Shown here: in pieces, positions 61,583-64,000 of the stretch
Layout: every line of letters starts with the position of its first letter
Position numbering within the stretch: position 1 is the first letter of the stretch
DNA from: Clostridia bacterium
Lineage (GTDB): Bacteria; Bacillota; Clostridia; UMGS1883
Assembly: GCA_017440585.1 (NCBI GenBank)
Contig: JAFSGW010000002.1
Coordinates: 23,140 to 87,139, forward strand
DNA length: 64,000 nucleotides
Direction of reading: 5' to 3'
Notes under the pieces: model-generated
Seen by the model: only the letters and a program-made list of their open reading frames with translations
Told to the model about the DNA's origin: nothing
Databases searched by the model: none
Translations under genes and position numbers: made by a program

Positions 61583-61591
61583 TGCTAATAT
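61563..61591 (+). promoter_or_regulatory. Promoter of the DUF4430 lipoprotein gene
   Basis: TTGACA at 61563-61568, 17 bases, TAATAT at 61586-61591 with TGC just before it (extended -10). It overlaps the end of the YihY-family gene. Confidence 0.72.
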
Positions 61592-61612
61592 CTAACGTGA
61601 AGGTGATTTATT

Positions 61613-62056
61613 ATGAAAAAAATTCTTATATCTGCTTTTTTAATCATGGCACTTCTTTTATCTGCCTGCGGAAATTCAGGTAATGTAGAGGTTAAGGTTG
61701 AAATTGATGCAACAGATATCCTCTCCAACTACGAAACGCTCGATGAAGCACTCAGGGATGAAAAATATGTTCCTGCAGATGGTATTATTCTTGAAGAAAC
61801 CACGGTTTCTGTTAAAGAGGGAAGTGGTGCATTGGATGTTCTTAAGGCTATTGCCAAGGAGAAAAACATTCAGTTCGACATTTCCGACGGTTATGCAAAG
61901 GGCATAAACTACATATACGAAAAATCCTGCGGTCCTATGAGCGGTTGGGTTTATGAGGTTAACGGTGAAAGTGTTATGAGTGAATACTTCGTTTCGGAAG
62001 GTGACACTATAACCTGGAAATACATTTGTGATTTCTCAGCTATGAGCTTTGAATAA
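61613..62056 (+). CDS. DUF4430 (transcobalamin C-terminal-like) lipoprotein
   Basis: A 147-residue lipoprotein: signal and lipobox LLLSAC (Cys19), then one DUF4430 domain (about 55-140) with SGALDVLKAIAKEKNI, INYIYEKSCGPMSGWVYEVNGE and EGDTITWKY. This domain resembles the C-terminal domain of transcobalamin/intrinsic factor. It lies directly upstream of a cobalamin riboswitch and of a second DUF4430 protein, so a corrinoid-related role is inferred. AAGGTGAT serves the ATG. Binding to B12 is not shown by sequence alone. Confidence 0.82.
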   Translation: MKKILISAFLIMALLLSACGNSGNVEVKVEIDATDILSNYETLDEALRDEKYVPADGIILEETTVSVKEGSGALDVLKAIAKEKNIQFDISDGYAKGINYIYEKSCGPMSGWVYEVNGESVMSEYFVSEGDTITWKYICDFSAMSFE

Positions 62057-62083
62057 ATAAGTATTTAATTAATTTAATATATA

Positions 62084-62250
62084 AAGAAGTAGGTGGCGTA
62101 TTGCAATTTGCAGATACGCATAATAGGGAATCGGGTGTAAATCCCGAACAGACCTGCTGCCGTGAATGAGGAGCTTTCTTCATTGTGCCACTGGGAAACC
62201 GGGAAGGCGAAGAGGGCGTTGATTCTGAGTCGGAAGACCTGCCACTTCTT
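62084..62250 (+). ncRNA. Cobalamin riboswitch
   Basis: The core is clear: GGTGGCGTA..GATACGC (62092-62118), AATAGGGAATCGGGTGTAA..TCCCGA (62122-62146), CAGACCTGCTGCCGTGA (62149-62165), the B12 box TGTGCCACTGGG (62184-62195), then CGGGAAGGCG and GTCGGAAGACCTGCC (62229-62243). The closing stem pairs AAGAAGT (62084-62090) with ACTTCTT (62244-62250). In the expression platform CACAGGAAA (62264-62272) can pair with TTTCCTGTG (62326-62334), and GGCATTA with TAATGCC lies between (62292-62308). It controls the following surface-protein gene. Confidence 0.95.
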
Positions 62251-62263
62251 TGTACCAAAACTT

Positions 62264-62334
62264 CACAGGAAATTGAAGGGTACGTAAACAGGGCATTATT
62301 TTAATGCCTTCTTTGAGTATGCTTTTTTCCTGTG
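62264..62334 (+). promoter_or_regulatory. Expression platform of the cobalamin riboswitch
   Basis: A long-range stem (CACAGGAAA with TTTCCTGTG) encloses a GGCATTA/TAATGCC hairpin and ends 10 bases before the AAGGAGG ribosome site of the next gene. There is no classic T-run terminator, so control of translation, or of an alternative fold, is more likely than simple termination. Confidence 0.5.
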
Positions 62335-62358
62335 TAAACAACAAGGAGGCAATTTGCC

Positions 62359-64000
62359 ATGAAAGCACGCTCAAAGTTTTTTTATTTCTGTCGGTATTAC
62401 TTTTAATGATTTTGCCGACCACTTCTCAGGCAGCAGATTATATAACAAATGCACCTACGCCTTATGATGCAGTTTTAAAATGGTCTGCAAAGATAGGCGA
62501 GGGCTGGCAGAAAAGTGCCGGTGTACCCGTACTGATTGATGACAGCATTGTTATTATTTCAGGTGATGAGCTCATTAAGCTCAATAAGTCCGACGGAATT
62601 ATTACAAAGAGAGTCACGATGGCGGCGTCTCAAAGTTACGGTTATGTTGCGCCCACTATCAATAACGATAAGCTTTATATGAACCTTTCCGACGGAATAA
62701 TTCAGGCGTTTGACACAAAAAACCTTATATCAGAATGGGTGTACAAACACCCCTCAGGCGGAAAAGGTATGACTGCTGTTACATACTCTGACGGCGTAGT
62801 GTACACAGGCTTTTGGCATTCAGAAACAAAGGATGCAGATTTTGTTGCTTTAGACAGCACCGACGGCACACTTTTGTGGTCAAAAACCGTAAACGGTGGC
62901 TTTTATTGGGCGTCGGCATACTGTACGGAAAACGCTGTGGTTTTTGCTACGGATGACGGGAGCGATAAGATTGCACACATTTACTCCTGCAACAAAAAAA
63001 CAGGCGAAGTAATAAGCTATGTTGATGTGGAAAACAAGGGCGATATACGCTCTGCGATTACATATTACAATGGCAGGATTTATGCTACCACAAAGGGTGG
63101 CTATATAATTTCTGCGGAACTTGAAAATGATGTTATTTCAGATGTTAAATTTGGTGAAATAGGTGCCCCTTCAACATCAACCCCGGTTATATATAATGAC
63201 AGAATTTATATCGGTGCAGGGGATAAGACAATTACTGTTATTGATGCAAATACTCTCGGAAAGTTGTTTTCTGTACCGGTAACGGCATATCCTCAGTGTT
63301 CACCACTTATTTCAACATATTATGAAGTTGATGGATACATTTATCTTTACACAACCTATAATAAATCTCCCGGTGGTATAACGCTTATCAGAATCAAAGC
63401 TGATGCAACATGTGCAGAGGATTGCATTGTTACAGAACTATACAATGCAAAGGGCTATGAACAGTATTGCATTTCGGACATTATATGCGACGAGTACGGA
63501 ACACTTTACTATAAAAATGACTCAGGCTATCTTTTTGCAATTTCCGATAATGTGGAAGTAACGGCTTCCTTTAGCGAGGATGGTTTCATATTTGAACCGA
63601 CAAAGCTTTCCGTTAGAAAAAACAATGCCGAAATATACGGTTATACTGATACATTTACAGATGGAGTGTCCGCCCTGGACGTGCTTGTGAAAATCCATGA
63701 GAAAATGCTTGGAGATGAATTCACTCCCGACCTTGCTGACGAATACCTTTCCGTTTCCGAGGAGGGTTATCTTTCACGCGTAATGGGTATTGATACCTAT
63801 AGCTTTGGTTTTGCAGTAAATGGTGTTGCTCCTCACGATAATGTTCTCACTGAATATGGTTATACGGGCTATTCTTTAAATCAGGCAACAGTAAAAAATG
63901 CAGACAGAGTTGAATTTTTCATTTACCGTGACAGCTGGGCAATGGACAATTACTGCACTTTTTCCTGTAACAACACAAATTGCAACAGCATTACAGCAAA
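62359..64000 (+). CDS. Riboswitch-controlled surface beta-propeller/DUF4430 protein, frameshifted at the start and cut by the window end
   Basis: ATG 62359 has AAGGAGG 8 bases upstream but its frame stops after 15 codons. From the T7 run at 62377-62383 another frame continues open to 64000. One more T would fuse MKARSKFF to LFLSVLLLMILPTTSQA, a perfect signal peptide. The mature part starts with a PQQ-like beta-propeller (about 350 residues; repeats such as GVVYTGFWH, LDSTDGTLLW, VIDANTLGKLF), followed by a DUF4430-like domain (DGVSALDVLVKIHEKMLG, YSFGFAVNGVAP). It is probably a surface corrinoid-linked protein. The lesion could be a homopolymer sequencing error, slippage or a true mutation. 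The 3' end lies outside. Confidence 0.8.

Noticed and set aside
1..64000. CRISPR arrays, insertion sequences, prophage or integrase genes
   Set aside because: None were seen: no regularly spaced repeats, transposase or integrase motifs in any frame examined.

Overview
The window looks like the chromosome of a low-G+C, Gram-positive, anaerobic endospore former of the class Clostridia, probably a gut organism. The evidence is a complete spoIIIAA-AH operon, a gerA-type germinant receptor operon, an acetogen/clostridial-type formate-tetrahydrofolate ligase, an SLH-domain protein, NrdR, strong Shine-Dalgarno sequences with several TTG/GTG starts, and a choloylglycine-hydrolase-family enzyme typical of intestinal bacteria. 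No phage, insertion sequence or CRISPR array was seen.

Layout. 1-11.9 kb is an AT-rich accessory surface-glycan locus: an acetyltransferase tail, two ATP-grasp ligases, a TRAP-type permease plus a small membrane partner, a VioA/DegT-type sugar aminotransferase, a glycosyltransferase-like protein, RmlB, RmlC, a membrane-anchored LVIVD beta-propeller and an NTP_transf_5 protein. 11.9-13.5 kb is a threonine deaminase/RidA pair driven by a consensus promoter that sits inside the preceding terminator-like hairpin. 13.6-18.0 kb is the spoIIIA operon, followed by an Asp23 protein, a FucI/AraA-family isomerase and an AraD epimerase. 20.8-23.1 kb holds a tRNA-Glu(CTC), a MATE exporter and a 680-base gene-poor stretch that carries a tandem array of very short Shine-Dalgarno-led ORFs, two encoding the same core peptide (MIRAVY). 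23.1-30.9 kb has the choloylglycine-hydrolase-like enzyme and two minus-strand operons (aminotransferase-rRNA methyltransferase-pyrophosphatase; fhs-tsaE-tsaB-rpiB-nrdR). 31.0-37.6 kb has a two-component system with a GerMN lipoprotein (an arrangement recalling MtrAB-LpqB), a HAD phosphatase, an ABC-F protein and a degenerate isopropylmalate-dehydrogenase-like protein. 37.7-44.5 kb has argGH (minus), ruvCAB, a cell-wall amidase and a DUF188 protein. 44.5-48.7 kb is a minus-strand ion module (CLC transporter, TrkA, TrkH). 48.7-52.5 kb is a lipoprotein/two-component/leucine-rich-repeat module. 52.6-56.7 kb is the gerABC operon with a candidate 49-residue D subunit. 56.8-64.0 kb has AraA, an SLH-domain protein, a YihY-family membrane protein, a DUF4430 lipoprotein, and a cobalamin riboswitch in front of a surface beta-propeller/DUF4430 protein that is frameshifted in its signal peptide and runs off the window.

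How it fits together. The genes cover sporulation and germination (spoIIIA, gerABC), sensing of the envelope (two two-component systems, lipoproteins, amidase), pentose use (AraA, AraD and a FucI-family isomerase, in two separate places and with no kinase here), one-carbon and nucleotide housekeeping, and a probable corrinoid capture locus at the right end.

The most promising undescribed elements are the microORF array at 22.6-23.0 kb, the B12-riboswitch-controlled propeller-DUF4430 protein with its DUF4430 lipoprotein neighbour, and the paired ATP-grasp ligases with an orphan TRAP permease in an amino-sugar locus. All calls rest on reading the sequence and on remembered family features; no database search was run.
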